Shown: positions 37,862 to 47,060 of the stretch, in pieces | Layout: each line of letters opens with the position of its first letter | Numbering within the stretch: the stretch's first letter is position 1 | Assembly: GCA_022648685.1 (NCBI GenBank) | Contig: JALCMW010000001.1 | Coordinates: 434,001-498,000, forward strand | From: Bacteroidales bacterium | Lineage (GTDB): Bacteria > Bacteroidota > Bacteroidia > Bacteroidales > UBA932 | DNA length: 64,000 bases | Reading direction: 5' to 3' | Position numbers and translations under genes: made by a program | Notes under the pieces: generated by a model | Database searches by the model: none | Told to the model about the DNA's origin: nothing | The model's input: the letters and a program-made list of their open reading frames with translations, nothing else

Positions 37862-39661
37862 ATGAAAAGAAAATCGATATTCCGTGTAATTGCTGCAGTC
37901 GCGCTCTCTTTCGTTTCTTTCTATAGAACTGAAGCTTGTACGAATGTTATCATAAGCGGAGGAGCCAGTGCCGACGGTTCCTGTATGGTTTCATACGCCG
38001 CAGATTCACATTGGCTTTACGGTGAACTTTATTTCCATCCGGCAGCCGACTGGAAAGAAGGTTCGATGCTTAGGATATACGAATGGGATACAGGCCGTTA
38101 TCTAGGTGAGATTCCTCAGGTTGCCCATACCTACAAAACGGTAGGAAATATGAACGAGCACCAGCTCATAATAGGGGAGACCACATGGGGAGGCAGGGAA
38201 TCGCAGGTGGATAAAAACGGCAAGATAGATTACGGATCCCTTATTTACATAGCTTTGCAAAGAGCCTCTACCGCGAGGGAGGCTATCAAGGTGATTTCCG
38301 GTCTTGCGGGCAAATACGGATATTGTTCCGAAGGTGAGACTTTTTCCATAGCGGACAAGAATGAAGCATGGATAATGGATGTCGTCGGGAAAGGGACAAG
38401 CAATGATAGTCTGGATAATGGAAGAAAGGGAATAGTATGGGTGGCCAGAAAAGTTCCGGACGGATATATTTGCGCCCATGCCAATCAGGCAAGGATAGGA
38501 AAGTTTCCTCTGAATGATCCGGAGAACTGTCTTTATGCCGGAGATGTCATTTCCTTTGCGAGGAAAGAAGGTTATTTCAAAGGTAAAGATGAGGATTTCA
38601 GCTTTCGTGACGCTTATTGCCCTGCCGACTTTGAAACGGTCCGGTTCTGCGATGCCCGCGTATGGAGTGCTTTCAATATCCTTTGCGACGGAAAGTTCAC
38701 ATTCATTGATGATGAAGGTAAGTCGGTTACAAAAGATTCATACGATTACGTAAAGTATGCCTTGGGATATGACCTGAGCAATCCGCTGCCTTTGTTCGTG
38801 AAACCGGAAAGGAAAGTGTCAGTCAAGAGGCTTGCCGATGTAATGCGGGATCATTATGAAGGGACTCCGATGGATATGACTACGGATATCGGGGCTGGTG
38901 GAAATGCACTTCCTTACCGGTGGCGTCCGCTGGATTATGAATACAAAGGCAGGAAATATATAAATGAAAGGGCCATAGCTACCCAGCAGACGGGATTCTG
39001 GTTCGTGGGACAGGCAAGACGCGCTTTCCCGGATGTTATAGGAGGAATTATCTGGTTCGGAACCGATGATGCCGCGACATCATATCTTACACCGATATAT
39101 ACCAATATCGAAAAGGCTCCGGATTGCCTTCGTGTCGGAAACGGCGATTTGATTACATATTCGGCTTCTTCAGAATTCTGGATATGCAACAGGGTGGCTA
39201 ATGATTGCTACAAGATGTACAATTATATGGCGCCTTTCGTGAGAACTGCTGCCGATAAATTCGAAAACGCACAGATGGACAGTCTCGTAAGTATTGCAGA
39301 CGTACATGCCATGTCCATGTATGGCAAGATAGCTTCAAGGTACGAGAGGAGAAAAGGTCACGGGGCAGTCGTCTCTGATAAAGCGTTGAAGAGCATCCGG
39401 CGTTATCTGACGAGATATTCGGTGAATACCGCACAGAACCAGTTTGAGAATTGGGTTAAACTCGAAAGGACACTGTTCGTCAAATTTATAGACGGCAATA
39501 TAAAGGCTCAGAATCCTGACGGGACATTCAGGCATAGCGAGTTTTCAGTCCATATACCGGCAGGTCTGCTGCAGCCCGGCTATACTGACAAATGGAAAGA
39601 ATCCGTGGTAAAGGACCATGGAAACGGTCTGCTGGTAAAAGATAGTGACAAACACCAATAA
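37862..39661 (+). CDS. C69-family dipeptidase
   Basis: Ntn-hydrolase dipeptidase, about 599 residues. The signal peptide is followed by Cys26 (YRTEACTNVIIS), which becomes the N-terminal nucleophile after cleavage, the family's defining feature. DGSCMVSYAADSHW and GNMNEHQLIIGETTWGGR are typical C69 motifs. It should act in the periplasm on dipeptides, and the next gene encodes an S46 dipeptidyl-peptidase, so the two form a peptide-degrading pair. The start at 37862 places the hydrophobic helix directly at the N-terminus and fits the promoter. Confidence 0.87.
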   Translation: MKRKSIFRVIAAVALSFVSFYRTEACTNVIISGGASADGSCMVSYAADSHWLYGELYFHPAADWKEGSMLRIYEWDTGRYLGEIPQVAHTYKTVGNMNEHQLIIGETTWGGRESQVDKNGKIDYGSLIYIALQRASTAREAIKVISGLAGKYGYCSEGETFSIADKNEAWIMDVVGKGTSNDSLDNGRKGIVWVARKVPDGYICAHANQARIGKFPLNDPENCLYAGDVISFARKEGYFKGKDEDFSFRDAYCPADFETVRFCDARVWSAFNILCDGKFTFIDDEGKSVTKDSYDYVKYALGYDLSNPLPLFVKPERKVSVKRLADVMRDHYEGTPMDMTTDIGAGGNALPYRWRPLDYEYKGRKYINERAIATQQTGFWFVGQARRAFPDVIGGIIWFGTDDAATSYLTPIYTNIEKAPDCLRVGNGDLITYSASSEFWICNRVANDCYKMYNYMAPFVRTAADKFENAQMDSLVSIADVHAMSMYGKIASRYERRKGHGAVVSDKALKSIRRYLTRYSVNTAQNQFENWVKLERTLFVKFIDGNIKAQNPDGTFRHSEFSVHIPAGLLQPGYTDKWKESVVKDHGNGLLVKDSDKHQ

Positions 39662-39683
39662 GGTATCTTTATAAATTTATTAT

Positions 39684-41813
39684 ATGAAAAAGTATTTTTC
39701 CGTTTTGTTTTTTCTGATTCTTATTCCGACACTCCTTAGTGCTGACGAAGGAATGTGGATGATTCAGAATATTAACGCCGCTCTTGAGAAAAAAATGCAG
39801 GAAAGAGGCTTGAAGTTGTCAGCAAATGAAATTTACAATGCCGATGCTCCCGGAGCTTCGGTATCCGACGCCGTCGTGGCTTTGGGCTTTTACTGTACCG
39901 GAAGTATAATTTCCGACAACGGGTTGTTGATAACGAACCATCATTGCGCCTATTCCGACGTTCATGATATAAGTACCCCGGACCATAATTATCTTGAAGA
40001 CGGATATTGGGCGATGCGTTCCGAAGATGAAATCCCTATCCCCGGAAAACAGGTGTTTTTCCTGAAGAAGGTACTTGATGTCACGAATGAAGTCAATGCC
40101 CTTTATGCGAATCTTAATTCCAAGGGAAAGCCTTTCGGTTTCAGAAAAGTCAGCTATATGATGGAAAAGCGTTATTCCAATGAAACGCATCTTGAGGCTT
40201 CCTTGTCTTCCATGTGGAATGGGGAAAAATACTATATGGCTTTGTATGAGGTTTATACAGATTTGCGTCTTGTGGCGGCTCCTCCGGTTACCATTTCTGC
40301 CTTCGGCGGTGATGTGGACAATTGGGAATGGCCCCAGCAAAAATGTGACTTTGCCATTTATCGTGTTTACACGGGTCCTGACGGAAAACCCGCCCCTTAT
40401 TCAAAAGATAATATACCTTTGCAGTCTGCAAAAAAGCTTACGATATCGTTGGCCGGTTATAAGCCCGGGGATTTTACAATGGTAATAGGATATCCGGGAA
40501 GGACGAACAGATATTCTTCTTCTTCCGAGATCAATTTTGATTCGTCTGTAAGTCTTCCCATATCGAATGAGCTTAGGGGAAGGCAAATGGAAATCATGAT
40601 GAGCTGGATGAATCAAGATCCGGCAATCCGTCTTAAATACTCTGACAGATATTTCAATCTCAGCAATGTCCAGGAAAATGACGAAAGCAAAGTGAAATGT
40701 CTTGCAAGATTCGGCGTCATCGGTTTGAAAAAAGATGAAGAACAAGAACTTCAGGCATGGATAGATGCCGATCCGTCCAGAAAAGCGAAATGGGGCGATC
40801 TTTTGGATAATCTGGACAAAGATTATTCAGCTGTCGCCAAAGCGGAAAGGAACAAAACATACTATAGGGAAACCTTGATAAGAGGAACAGCACTGGCTTT
40901 GATCCTGATGAGAATGGACAATTCAAGGAAACCGCAGGCGGCAATGGCAAGTCTCAAAAGGGATTATCCTACGATTGATCCGAAACTTGAACATGATCTT
41001 CTCGAATATTCGATCCGGGAGTATTATACTAATGTGGACAGTTCCTATTTCGGGGAGTATCAAAAAACTCTCAAACGGAAATTCGGTTCCGATTATTCTT
41101 CGCTTACGGAATACCTTTGGAACAACAGTTTCATATCTTCTCCGGAAAAAGTTGCCGGCTTCGAATACAAGATGCTTGCCGACGACCCTCTCAATAAATT
41201 CTTCAAGGATGTGGATATAAAGGAGTTCAATGACTGCAACGGGGATGAGAAACTGAATATGAGATTGCGGAAGCTAGGTTCCGAATATACTCATGCCCTT
41301 TATGAGATGAACATTGACAAAGGCAGAATGCAATATCCGGATGCCAATTTCACCATGCGTATTTCATATGGCACGGTAGGAACCCTGGAGCCTTATGATG
41401 CCATAGAATGTTCATGGCATTCCACTACTGCCGGTCTTCTCCAGAAATATAATCCCGACGATTATAACTTCAGACTGGGAGATAGGCAGAAACAGCTTCT
41501 GGAATCCGGCGACTGGGGAAAATGGGGCGTAAAAGAAGGAAGAGGCAAGAAATCCCGTTCGAAGATGTATGTCGATTTCATTACAGATAATGACATAACC
41601 GGCGGTAACTCGGGATCACCGGTACTCAATGCCAAGGGAGAACTGATCGGCCTGGCATTCGATGGAAACAAAGAATCGCTCGCGAGTGACAATTATTATA
41701 CTCCGGGCTATAATAAATGCGTATGCGTAGACATCCGTTGCGTCCTTTGGACTTTGGATAAATATGCCGGAATGAGCAGAATAATGAAGGAACTGACAAT
41801 TTCCGACAAGTGA
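39684..41813 (+). CDS. S46-family dipeptidyl-peptidase (DPP7-like)
   Basis: Periplasmic serine exopeptidase releasing dipeptides from oligopeptide N-termini, 709 residues with a signal peptide ending at LSADEG. The chymotrypsin-like triad is visible: His in ITNHHCAYSDV, Asp in GGDVDNWEWP, Ser in ITGGNSGSPV. The residue 18 positions after the catalytic Ser is Gly (AFDGNKES); in Porphyromonas gingivalis this is Gly in DPP7 (hydrophobic or broad P1) and Arg in DPP11 (acidic P1), so DPP7-like specificity is predicted. 22 bases after the C69 dipeptidase. Confidence 0.88.
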   Translation: MKKYFSVLFFLILIPTLLSADEGMWMIQNINAALEKKMQERGLKLSANEIYNADAPGASVSDAVVALGFYCTGSIISDNGLLITNHHCAYSDVHDISTPDHNYLEDGYWAMRSEDEIPIPGKQVFFLKKVLDVTNEVNALYANLNSKGKPFGFRKVSYMMEKRYSNETHLEASLSSMWNGEKYYMALYEVYTDLRLVAAPPVTISAFGGDVDNWEWPQQKCDFAIYRVYTGPDGKPAPYSKDNIPLQSAKKLTISLAGYKPGDFTMVIGYPGRTNRYSSSSEINFDSSVSLPISNELRGRQMEIMMSWMNQDPAIRLKYSDRYFNLSNVQENDESKVKCLARFGVIGLKKDEEQELQAWIDADPSRKAKWGDLLDNLDKDYSAVAKAERNKTYYRETLIRGTALALILMRMDNSRKPQAAMASLKRDYPTIDPKLEHDLLEYSIREYYTNVDSSYFGEYQKTLKRKFGSDYSSLTEYLWNNSFISSPEKVAGFEYKMLADDPLNKFFKDVDIKEFNDCNGDEKLNMRLRKLGSEYTHALYEMNIDKGRMQYPDANFTMRISYGTVGTLEPYDAIECSWHSTTAGLLQKYNPDDYNFRLGDRQKQLLESGDWGKWGVKEGRGKKSRSKMYVDFITDNDITGGNSGSPVLNAKGELIGLAFDGNKESLASDNYYTPGYNKCVCVDIRCVLWTLDKYAGMSRIMKELTISDK

Positions 41814-41881
41814 TACTCTGTGGCTCTTATCATATTTAATCAATTTATTTATCGCAAATATTAAGATTTCTTTAAAAATAA

Positions 41882-41928
41882 ATAAAAAATCGTTATTTTT
41901 GTTTCAAGCGGAGATAACGATTTTTTAT
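41882..41928 (+). promoter_or_regulatory. 15-bp inverted repeat and -7 element before the DeoR gene
   Basis: ATAAAAAATCGTTAT (41882-41896) and ATAACGATTTTTTAT (41914-41928) are perfect inverted repeats with a 17-base spacer. The -7 element TATTTTTG (41894-41901) overlaps the left arm, so a bound dimer would cover the promoter. Probable self-operator of the DeoR protein; weak terminator activity for the gene upstream is the alternative. Confidence 0.6.
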
Positions 41929-41973
41929 TTTTATATCTCAGCTGCATTTAAATAACCAAAATCCAATAAAGAT

Positions 41974-42741
41974 ATGATGAGCATAGCCGAAAGGCATAAG
42001 TATATCAAGGAACAGTTATCTAAAAACGGTTTCATACGCGTTCAGGATATAGCTGACCAGCTAGGAGTTACCGGTGCTACGATAAGAAAAGACTTGCGGA
42101 TTCTGGAAAGTCAGAATGTGCTTTACAGAACCCACGGAAGTGCTTCTCCGGTAAAGCCTCAGGTTATAGACATGAGTGTCAAAGAAAAGATTATGAAAAA
42201 TGTCGAACAGAAGAAAAAAATTGCTGTTGCGGCAAATAGTCTTATCAAAGAAAACGATGCTGTGATCCTTGCTTCAGGATCTACTGTTACCGCCTTGGCT
42301 GAGATACTGGAACCCGTTGACAACCTGAATATTGTGACGCCGTCTTTGGGGATAGCCGTGCTTTTGAATGAAAAAGAGAATATAATAGTGAATGTTCTGG
42401 GCGGAGCTTTGGTGAAGAAATCACTTTCCGTACGGGACAGTTATTCGGAAGAAGGGCTCAAGTATGTAAGCTGCTCCAAGTTGTTCATAGGCGTAGACGG
42501 GATAGATGTTGAAAGGGGCTTTACTTGTGCTACCATTGAAGAAGCCAGATTGACTAATTCAATGATGAAAGCGGCTAGCAAGACGGTTGTCCTTGCAGAC
42601 TCGTCCAAATTCGGATTAAGGGGATTCGGGAAAATAGGAAATATCGAAGATATCGATATCCTTATCACCGATTCCGGCATTTCCAAGTCTTTTTACAAAA
42701 AAATAGAAGAAGCGGGAGTGCAGATTATAGTGGCTGAATAG
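41974..42741 (+). CDS. DeoR-family transcriptional regulator
   Basis: 255 residues. The N-terminal winged helix (RHKYIKEQLSKNGFIRVQDI ADQLGVTGATIRKDLR) carries the DeoR signature, followed by a DeoRC sugar-phosphate-binding domain (VILASGSTVTALAEIL; LFIGVDGIDVERGFT; VLADSSKFGLRGF). Such proteins usually repress sugar operons and are released by a phosphorylated sugar, but no sugar genes are adjacent: peptidases precede it, and a TonB receptor cassette follows its terminator. ATGs at 41974 and 41977 are both possible. Confidence 0.9.
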   Translation: MMSIAERHKYIKEQLSKNGFIRVQDIADQLGVTGATIRKDLRILESQNVLYRTHGSASPVKPQVIDMSVKEKIMKNVEQKKKIAVAANSLIKENDAVILASGSTVTALAEILEPVDNLNIVTPSLGIAVLLNEKENIIVNVLGGALVKKSLSVRDSYSEEGLKYVSCSKLFIGVDGIDVERGFTCATIEEARLTNSMMKAASKTVVLADSSKFGLRGFGKIGNIEDIDILITDSGISKSFYKKIEEAGVQIIVAE

Positions 42742-42763
42742 TCTGTTTAATCGATCTTAATGT

Positions 42764-42803
42764 ATCCTTGAAAATATCTTGATATTTTTGAGGATTGTTT
42801 TTT
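42764..42803 (+). terminator. Terminator of the DeoR gene
   Basis: ATCCTTGAAAATATC pairs with GATATTTTTGAGGAT (two G-T pairs) around a tight loop and is followed by TGTTTTTT. Confidence 0.65.
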
Positions 42804-42939
42804 AGTATCATAATTTATAGTGAATCCGATTATATGCCTTTCAATTTGAAATGAAATATATTCTTATATAAAGTATTCGGTTATCGTAAACTATGTAGAC
42901 TAAAATTCTGTCAGAAGTATGATAATTTGAATAAAATGT

Positions 42940-42947
42940 TATTTTTG
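42940..42947 (+). promoter_or_regulatory. -7 promoter element for the TonB receptor cassette
   Basis: TATTTTTG (TAnnTTTG), 22 bases before the receptor ATG. Confidence 0.45.
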
Positions 42948-42969
42948 TAAGTATTATTATGTTTCTGCA

Positions 42970-45813
42970 ATGAAAAAATTATTTTTTGGAATCATCTTCT
43001 TGATGACAGCCATTCCGCTATGGTCCGGAGAGCCGGTTAAGGTTCACGGAAAAGTCACGGAAGCTAAAAGCGGCGACCCGATACCCGGTGCCGTTATCCG
43101 GCTGGATGATGATTATCTTTGGGCCGTTACAGGTACTGACGGCTCTTTTACCTTCGACAAGGTGGAACAGGGCACTTATGACATGGAAGTGTCTTGCCTC
43201 GGCTATGTGACCGTGAAAAGGAAATTGGCCGCTTCAAGTGCCGGGACCTCCGGGAAAACTTCCGCCGAGGATATCAGGAATCTGACTATCAAGATGAATC
43301 TGAATTCTTTGGCCCTAAGCGAGGTCGTGGTTACTGCCAAGACGTCACGTGAGAATATAAATACAACCCAGTCGATAGGCCGTACTGCTCTTAATCAACT
43401 GCAGTTATCCGATATGTCGGGAATCGCTTCTTTGCTTCCTGGAGGTAAAACTGTCAATCCCGATTTGACTTCCGATAATATCCTGTCATTGAGATCGGGC
43501 GGCACTACAGCCGGCAATGCTTCTTTCGGTACGGCAGTAGAAGTAGACGGAGTACGTATGGGCGATAATGCCAATTTCAACGGGATGAGCGGCATAGGCA
43601 CCAGAAATATATCGGTGGAAGACATAGAAAGTGTGGAAGTCATCACCGGCGTTCCTTCCGCCGAATACGGTGATTTGAACAGCGGAATGGTGAAAGTGAC
43701 GACAAAAAAAGGCCGTACGCCGGTGAATGTCGTCTTTTCCGTAAATCCCAGGACTTATGAAACATCAGTTTCGAAAGGTTTCGATCTTGGAGGGAAGAAA
43801 GGTATACTGAATGCAAGCGGAGAATGGACGAAAGCCACGAAAAAACTGACTTCCCCATATACTTCCTACACAAGGAGAGGCTTTACTTTCGATTACAGCA
43901 ATATTTTCAATAAAGTCATAAGACTTGACGCCGGGATTACGGGTAATATCGGCGGCATGAATTCCAAAGACGATCCCGATTCTTTTTCCAACGAATATGA
44001 AAGGGAAAGGGATAACGTGTTTACTCCTCATTTCAAGGCTGTATGGCTGCTAAACAGATCATGGGTCACCAATCTGACTCTTGACGGTTCGATATATTAC
44101 CATGATCAGAGGACACATAATCATGAATATAACACTTATGGCTCGTCACAGCCCGCCGTCCATTCCGAATCGGAAGGTTATTATGCCGCATCCGAGTTGC
44201 CTTTGACGTATTATTCCGACGAGGTAATAGATTCCAAAGAGCTGGACTACGCCGCTTCCTTGAAATACGATTGGCTCCATCATTGGAATTCGGTGAAAAG
44301 TGTGTTGAAAGCCGGCGCGCAATGGAAAGCCGACGGAAATATAGGCAAAGGTGAATATTATGAAGATGATTCTCTTGCTCCGAACGGGTACAGGCCGCGT
44401 CCATACAGCGATTATCCTTATATGCACAATCTCGCTTTTTATCTTGAAGACAATCTGACTTTTCCGATAGGCAAGACTTCGCTTGCTCTGGAAGCCGGTC
44501 TCAGGTTCGAGAATGTATTCATAAAGGATTCAGATTACAATCATATGCGGACGTTGTCCCCTAGATTTAATGCAAAGTGGAAGCTGTCGGACAATATCAC
44601 ATTGAGAGGCGGCTGGGGGATTACTGAGAAGCTCCCGTCTTTCTATATCCTTTATCCGAAGCAGGAATACCGTGACATCCAGACGTTCGGCTATTCTTAC
44701 GGCAGTACGGGATCTTCCTCTTATGTATATTATACAAGACCTTACACAATGACATACAATCCCGATCTCAAATGGCAGAAGAATCTGAATTCCGAATTCG
44801 GAATAGATGCCGTAGTGGCCAAAACTAAGATATCGCTTGTAGGGTATTATAATGTTACCAAAAACCCGTATGAATTTGCGAATGTTTACACACCTTTTTC
44901 ATATAGCGTAATGAGTCTCCCTTCGGACTTCACTGTATCGGATCAAACTCATATGGCTGTTGATAATCAGACTGGAACCGTTTATCTCCGCAATGACGAC
45001 GGTTATTGGGAAGCCGCTACCCTGAAGGTCAAAGACAGGACGTTTGCTAATTCCAGACAACAGAGCAACGGCGGGGATGTCAAACGCATGGGTATCGAAC
45101 TGACAGCGGATTTCCCCGAGATCAAGCCGATACTTACCAGATTCAGGCTTGATGCTTCCTATGGCTATACCAAGCATGTCGATCAAAATCTGTATTATTA
45201 CTATAACAACGGATGGTCCCATACATCCCTGTCGGACAGATCTTACCAATATGTGGGAATATATGCAGGCTCCAATTCCGTCTATAACGGGAAAAAGACG
45301 AATAATATGGATGCTAACATCACTGCCATAACTCATATTCCAAGAGCCCGGCTTGTGATAACTTGCAGATTGGAAGCTGCGCTTATGCGTCATTCGCGGA
45401 ATTTGTCGGAATACAACGGCAATACATATGCATTTACGGTAAGCGAATCTTCCAATACGCCTACGGGCGGTGACATATATGATGGAAATTCATATACCGC
45501 CGTTTATCCTGTTGCATATATGGATCTGGATGGAAATGTACATCCTTTCACTTCCGAAGATGCTTCCGATCCGGAATTTTCCAAATTGATAGTAAAATCG
45601 GCAAACGCCTATATCTTCGCAAAGGACGGTTATGATCCTTACATGTCGGCTAATCTGAGTGTTACGAAAGAAATCGGCGATCATGTTTCCATATCTTTCT
45701 TCGCCAACAATTTTACCAATTCCAGAAGATATGTGAAGAGTTATGCCACCGGGGTAAGCGCCATCTTCACTCCTGATTTTTATTATGGATTGACTTGCAG
45801 ATTGAAATTTTGA
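42970..45813 (+). CDS. TonB-dependent receptor
   Basis: Outer membrane active transporter, 947 residues: signal peptide, carboxypeptidase-like domain (VHGKVTEAKSGDPIPGAVIRL), a plug domain (DMSGIASLLPGGKTV ... VEVDGVRMGDNANF; GVPSAEYGDLNSGMVKVTTKKG), then a 22-strand-type barrel ending in YYGLTCRLKF with the terminal aromatic Phe. The substrate is unknown. The next three genes (DUF4876 lipoprotein, DUF6850 barrel, fimbrillin lipoprotein) form one unit with it. There is no SusD, so this is not a glycan PUL of the usual kind. Confidence 0.93.
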   Translation: MKKLFFGIIFLMTAIPLWSGEPVKVHGKVTEAKSGDPIPGAVIRLDDDYLWAVTGTDGSFTFDKVEQGTYDMEVSCLGYVTVKRKLAASSAGTSGKTSAEDIRNLTIKMNLNSLALSEVVVTAKTSRENINTTQSIGRTALNQLQLSDMSGIASLLPGGKTVNPDLTSDNILSLRSGGTTAGNASFGTAVEVDGVRMGDNANFNGMSGIGTRNISVEDIESVEVITGVPSAEYGDLNSGMVKVTTKKGRTPVNVVFSVNPRTYETSVSKGFDLGGKKGILNASGEWTKATKKLTSPYTSYTRRGFTFDYSNIFNKVIRLDAGITGNIGGMNSKDDPDSFSNEYERERDNVFTPHFKAVWLLNRSWVTNLTLDGSIYYHDQRTHNHEYNTYGSSQPAVHSESEGYYAASELPLTYYSDEVIDSKELDYAASLKYDWLHHWNSVKSVLKAGAQWKADGNIGKGEYYEDDSLAPNGYRPRPYSDYPYMHNLAFYLEDNLTFPIGKTSLALEAGLRFENVFIKDSDYNHMRTLSPRFNAKWKLSDNITLRGGWGITEKLPSFYILYPKQEYRDIQTFGYSYGSTGSSSYVYYTRPYTMTYNPDLKWQKNLNSEFGIDAVVAKTKISLVGYYNVTKNPYEFANVYTPFSYSVMSLPSDFTVSDQTHMAVDNQTGTVYLRNDDGYWEAATLKVKDRTFANSRQQSNGGDVKRMGIELTADFPEIKPILTRFRLDASYGYTKHVDQNLYYYYNNGWSHTSLSDRSYQYVGIYAGSNSVYNGKKTNNMDANITAITHIPRARLVITCRLEAALMRHSRNLSEYNGNTYAFTVSESSNTPTGGDIYDGNSYTAVYPVAYMDLDGNVHPFTSEDASDPEFSKLIVKSANAYIFAKDGYDPYMSANLSVTKEIGDHVSISFFANNFTNSRRYVKSYATGVSAIFTPDFYYGLTCRLKF

Positions 45814-45815
45814 TT

Positions 45816-47060
45816 ATGAAACGCTATATAAATATATTATCCTTTCTTATAGCTTTGTGCGTGGCCGCTTCATTCCAGGGCTGCATCAGGCTGTCGTCTT
45901 CCGATCCTTTCGAAGGCAATATCAATAAGCTGGATATAAATGCCGTGTATCCTGAAGGCTATTCTTCCTTTGTGAGACAGGATGTGGAGGTCACCGTGGA
46001 AAATGTCAATTCGGGAGATACTTACATATGTAACACCGATGCTTCCGGAAATGCGGAAACGGATGTCCCTAATGGAATCTACCGTGTTTCCATAAGTGAC
46101 AGGAACGGTTCCGATATCTTCAACGGATCGGCCGACAAAGTGAATGTCAGCGGCAAGGACGTTACCCTGAATATTTCTTTGACGCATTCTAAAGGCGGCA
46201 CTTTGGTAATAAAGGAGATCTATTGCGGAGGTTGCAGCAAATATCCGCAGGAAGGTACTTACCAGTCGGATCAATATATGATCATACACAATAATGATTC
46301 GCAAACGGAATACCTTGACAGCCTTTGTCTGGGGACGCTTTCCCCGTATAACTCCACATCAACCAATCCATGGATAAGCCATGATCCCGTTACAGGGGAG
46401 ACTATCTACAAAGATTTTATTCCCGTAATACAGGCGGTGTGGGAAATAGGAGGTGACGGTACCACTTTTCCTTTGCAGCCGGGGGAAGATGCCGTGATAT
46501 GCCTCAAAGGGGCGATAGATCATACAGTACAATATCCTTTGTCTGTAAATCTCAATAATCCGGCATATTTCGTATGCTACAATTCGACTTATTTCCCTAA
46601 TACCACTTTTCATCCCGTTCCGGGAGACCAGATACGTCAGGACCATATCCTTGATGTGGTAGTGAAAACCGGTCAGGCTAATGCCTATACGGTATCGTCA
46701 AGTTCCCCTGCCGTCATAATTTTCAAGGCAAGAGGGATCTCTATACAGGATTTCGTGAAACAGGACGGAAGTCTGATACAGGTGCCCGGCAGTACGATCG
46801 ATTATGTTACAGCTGTTCCTGTCGATTGGGTAATAGATGGCATAGAAATATTTGACGGCAGGTCGACATCGAATGCAAAACGGCTTACGCCGGTTGTCGA
46901 TGCCGGATATGTAAGCCAGTCGGATATTTATCAGGGGCATACTCTTTTCCGTCATACGGATGAAGACGCCACTGCAAAGAACGGTTTTGAAGTATTAGAA
47001 GATACAAACAATTCAACCAATGATTTATATGAACGCGAGACACAGTCACTGCATAAATAG
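45816..47060 (+). CDS. DUF4876-type lipoprotein partner of the TonB receptor
   Basis: About 414 residues. The signal peptide ends in a lipobox with Cys near residue 23 (ASFQGCIRLSSSD). The N-terminal part has a carboxypeptidase/Ig-like beta domain (VRQDVEVTVENVNSGDTYICN); the rest (GGTLVIKEIYCGGCSK ... DQYMIIHNNDSQ) matches the DUF4876 pattern found in Bacteroidales TonB cassettes, where it probably acts as a surface partner. Start at 45816, two bases after the receptor stop. It overlaps the next gene by about 30 bases. Confidence 0.75.
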   Translation: MKRYINILSFLIALCVAASFQGCIRLSSSDPFEGNINKLDINAVYPEGYSSFVRQDVEVTVENVNSGDTYICNTDASGNAETDVPNGIYRVSISDRNGSDIFNGSADKVNVSGKDVTLNISLTHSKGGTLVIKEIYCGGCSKYPQEGTYQSDQYMIIHNNDSQTEYLDSLCLGTLSPYNSTSTNPWISHDPVTGETIYKDFIPVIQAVWEIGGDGTTFPLQPGEDAVICLKGAIDHTVQYPLSVNLNNPAYFVCYNSTYFPNTTFHPVPGDQIRQDHILDVVVKTGQANAYTVSSSSPAVIIFKARGISIQDFVKQDGSLIQVPGSTIDYVTAVPVDWVIDGIEIFDGRSTSNAKRLTPVVDAGYVSQSDIYQGHTLFRHTDEDATAKNGFEVLEDTNNSTNDLYERETQSLHK

